Below the pieces are notes generated by a model. It made no database searches. It was not told the DNA's origin and saw only the letters and a program-made list of their open reading frames with translations. Below, piece by piece: positions 5,512 through 7,312 of a stretch of DNA of 7,312 nt. Made by a program: the position numbers and the translations under genes. The number at the start of each line of letters is the position of its first letter. The stretch's first letter is position 1. This DNA comes from Flavobacteriaceae bacterium (GTDB taxonomy: Bacteria > Bacteroidota > Bacteroidia > Flavobacteriales > Flavobacteriaceae). The stretch spans positions 1 to 7,312 of the forward strand of contig VMCW01000040.1 of the NCBI GenBank assembly GCA_008081175.1. The letters run 5' to 3'.

Positions 5512-7170
5512 CTAGCGTCTTTTTTTCTTATTTTTTTTTGAAAAGAATTTTGGGCTGTAGGTTTTTCCTTTTTTAGTTTCTTCTACGATTACTTTTCTAT
5601 CGTCTAAGACCAAGTCTTCAAAAGCGTTTAGTACGTGTTTTCTGTGTTTTTTATGCGTTGAGAAAAAGGAAAAGTTTTTCATTACTTCCACTTGAAAAAC
5701 ATCATCTCGATCCAGATTCAAATAAGACCGAACAAAATCCTTCAAGGTTTTCCAGTCGTATTGGTCTCTAGCTCCAATATTGATAAAAAATCGATCCTTG
5801 TCCTCTGGAGCATTGATTACTCGTTCTTCACGGTCGTATTTTTTTTCTTTACGACCCTCTGCCGAATTGTAGTTCTCTCTAAAATCCACTTCTTTAAAAT
5901 CTCGTGAAAGCAAGAGCTCTACTAGTAAAGACTTATCCAGCTCTTCTAGTCCTTTTACAGCATCAGGAACAAAGGGTAATAATTCACTTCTCAAAGGAGT
6001 ACTTTTGATTTGACTTACCCAATGTGCAACTTTGTGTTTTAAAATTTCTTCTGGTGCAGGGAGTTGCTGTTCAATTATTTTTGTTTGGATTTTATTTTCA
6101 ATCAAGCGAATTTTTCGTTGGTCAGACTTGGTTGCAAATAAAATAGAGGTACCTGTTTTTCCTGCTCTGCCGGTTCTACCACTTCTGTGGGTGTAGATTT
6201 CTACTTCGTCTGGGATATTGTAATGAATCACATGGGTTAAATCGTCTACATCTATACCTCTTGCAGCAACATCTGTTGCGATGAGTAATTGAATTTTTTT
6301 CTTACGAAAGGATTGCATAACAGCATCTCTTTGATTTTGACTTAAATCACCATGAAGAGCAGCAGCTTTGTACCCCTCGTCAGTAAGGCGATCAGCAACT
6401 TTTTGTGTTTCAATTTTTGTTCTACAAAACACACATCCAAAGAGGTCTGAATGAAGACCCAGCAAGGCTTTTAACGTTTGATACCTTTCCCTTGCAGCTA
6501 CGGTATAATAGTGATGGTTTATGTTTTTTGCGCCAGAGTTTTTTGTGCCTACAGTAACTTCGTGTGGCTGGTGCATAAACTTCTTGGCAATGATACTGAC
6601 TTCATGTGGCATAGTAGCAGAGAAGAGCCAGGAATCTTTGTCGTTTGGGGTATGTGTTAAGATGTCTTTTATGTCTTCATAGAACCCCATATTGAGCATT
6701 TCGTCTGCTTCGTCCAAGACACAATATTGAATAGCACTGATGTTGACCATTTTTCGTTTGATCATGTCTTTGAGACGCCCAGGTGTAGCAACGACTATTT
6801 GAGCTCCACGTTTAAGTTTCTTAGCTTGTTCACTGATGTTAGCCCCACCATAAACCGCAACAATATTGATTTTTTTTAGCTCACTAGCATAGCTGTTCAT
6901 CTCAGTTGTGATTTGCAAACACAATTCGCGTGTGGGGGCAATAATTAACCCTTGGGTGTTGTGTTGCTCTGTATTAATTTTTTGTAGCATTGGAAATCCA
7001 AAAGCAGCTGTTTTTCCAGTTCCAGTCTGTGCTAAAGCTACAAGGTCTTTGCTTTGCTCTAAGAGTAGGGGAATGACTTTGGTTTGAATTTCTGTTGGGT
7101 TTTCAAAACCTAGTTTTTCAACGGCTTTGAGTAATTGTGCATTGAGTCCAAGGGACTTAAAAGTTACCAT
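5512..7170 (-). CDS. DEAD-box ATP-dependent RNA helicase with DbpA RNA-binding domain (DeaD/CsdA-like)
   Basis: A 552-residue cytosolic RNA helicase that unwinds short RNA duplexes using ATP; relatives act in ribosome assembly, mRNA decay and cold adaptation. All motifs are intact: Q motif (Phe4, PTEIQ 25-29), motif I AQTGTGKT (47-54), Ia PTREL (79-83), GG (108-109), Ib TPGR (129-132), II DEAD (153-156), III SAT (184-186), V ARGID (303-307) and VI HRSGRTGR (328-335). A helical region (about 360-430) and a charged linker (431-458) precede a DbpA-type RRM (about 460-532, FFINIGARDQY...), which in DbpA and DeaD relatives contacts structured RNA such as rRNA. The tail KKNKKKRR is very basic. The ATG at 7170 gives the usual MVTFKSLGLN start, 17 bp downstream of a consensus -7 box. 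Converges on the DUF1080 gene with 1 bp between the stops. The closest E. coli analogue by layout is DeaD/CsdA; exact orthology not claimed. Confidence 0.96.
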   Translation of the reverse strand: MVTFKSLGLNAQLLKAVEKLGFENPTEIQTKVIPLLLEQSKDLVALAQTGTGKTAAFGFPMLQKINTEQHNTQGLIIAPTRELCLQITTEMNSYASELKKINIVAVYGGANISEQAKKLKRGAQIVVATPGRLKDMIKRKMVNISAIQYCVLDEADEMLNMGFYEDIKDILTHTPNDKDSWLFSATMPHEVSIIAKKFMHQPHEVTVGTKNSGAKNINHHYYTVAARERYQTLKALLGLHSDLFGCVFCRTKIETQKVADRLTDEGYKAAALHGDLSQNQRDAVMQSFRKKKIQLLIATDVAARGIDVDDLTHVIHYNIPDEVEIYTHRSGRTGRAGKTGTSILFATKSDQRKIRLIENKIQTKIIEQQLPAPEEILKHKVAHWVSQIKSTPLRSELLPFVPDAVKGLEELDKSLLVELLLSRDFKEVDFRENYNSAEGRKEKKYDREERVINAPEDKDRFFINIGARDQYDWKTLKDFVRSYLNLDRDDVFQVEVMKNFSFFSTHKKHRKHVLNAFEDLVLDDRKVIVEETKKGKTYSPKFFSKKNKKKRR

Positions 7171-7187
7171 ATAGTATTTTCTGCTGG

Positions 7188-7195
7188 CAAAAGTA
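7188..7195 (-). promoter_or_regulatory. Bacteroidota -7 promoter box for the helicase gene
   Basis: Read on the - strand, 7195-7188 is TACTTTTG, an exact match to the primary sigma factor -7 consensus TAnnTTTG of Bacteroidota. It ends 17 bp before the helicase ATG, which predicts a short 5' leader of about 10-14 nt with no Shine-Dalgarno sequence (AAAATACTAT precedes the ATG). No TTG was found at the expected -33 position; only TTA at 7213-7215, slightly too close, so the upstream element is weak or absent. Confidence 0.65.
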
Positions 7196-7261
7196 GTCTA
7201 ATTCTATCCGCTAAGGGTCGTCTTTCTATTTTTTTATTTTAAATCGATATTTATAAGAAAA

Positions 7262-7293
7262 AAAAAATCCTGTTCAAACGAACAGGATTTTTT
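7262..7293. terminator. Strong hairpin terminator at the right edge, bidirectional
   Basis: A perfect 14-bp stem pairs AAAAAATCCTGTTC (7262-7275) with GAACAGGATTTTTT (7280-7293) around an AAAC loop (7276-7279). The A tract on the left is 10 long (7258-7267), giving a 10-T tail on the - strand, while the + strand has 6 T residues. It therefore works best for transcripts arriving on the - strand from outside the window. A TAA on the - strand at 7292-7294 could be the stop codon of that gene (six codons visible, not identifiable). It separates the helicase promoter from upstream transcription. Confidence 0.85.
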
Positions 7294-7312
7294 AGTTGAA
7301 AGTATGCCGAAG

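Noticed and set aside
5528..5541. Poly-A slippery run near the end of the helicase gene
   Set aside because: It encodes the normal basic tail, lies a few codons from the stop, and has no downstream stimulatory structure; programmed frameshifting is not supported.
7294..7312. Possible 3' end of a - strand gene at the right edge
   Set aside because: Only six codons before a TAA are visible; the terminator position fits, but the gene cannot be identified, so no CDS is called.

Overview
The window looks like ordinary chromosomal DNA of a marine or soil Flavobacteriia-type member of the Bacteroidota. The reasons are AT-rich coding sequence with AT-rich spacers, an almost complete lack of Shine-Dalgarno sequences, a Bacteroidota-type -7 box (TACTTTTG) before the helicase gene, and protein families and gene order typical of that group (rplI, a DUF6495-like gene, hisS, and a secreted Gfo/Idh/MocA oxidoreductase next to a DUF1080 protein). 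No phage, insertion sequence, CRISPR, tRNA or rRNA gene is visible, and the seven genes fill nearly all of the sequence.

Layout. Positions 1-439 carry the 3' part of rplI (ribosomal protein L9), closed by a strong intrinsic terminator at 447-473. A small DUF6495-like gene starts only 13 bp beyond the terminator and is followed after 26 bp by hisS (histidyl-tRNA synthetase); both lie on the + strand. A membrane sterol-desaturase/fatty-acid-hydroxylase family gene on the - strand (2363-3205) runs tail-to-tail into hisS, and the two share 4 bp. A 135-bp divergent spacer (3206-3340) separates it from a + strand pair: a signal-peptide-bearing Gfo/Idh/MocA oxidoreductase (3341-4654) and a Sec-exported DUF1080 (3-keto-disaccharide hydrolase family) protein (4749-5510). 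A DEAD-box RNA helicase with a DbpA-type RNA-binding domain (5512-7170, - strand) ends 1 bp after the DUF1080 stop codon. The right edge (7171-7312) holds the helicase promoter and a second strong hairpin terminator that probably closes a gene lying outside the window.

Function. rplI, hisS and the helicase are translation and RNA-metabolism genes. The oxidoreductase and the DUF1080 protein are the most interesting pair. Both appear to be exported, and by family knowledge they could act in sequence: oxidation of a sugar at C3, then cleavage of the 3-keto-glycoside. The substrate cannot be told from sequence. Both convergent gene pairs are packed so tightly that there is no separate terminator between them. 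I found no convincing undescribed multi-gene system here; the findings below are modest and ranked accordingly.
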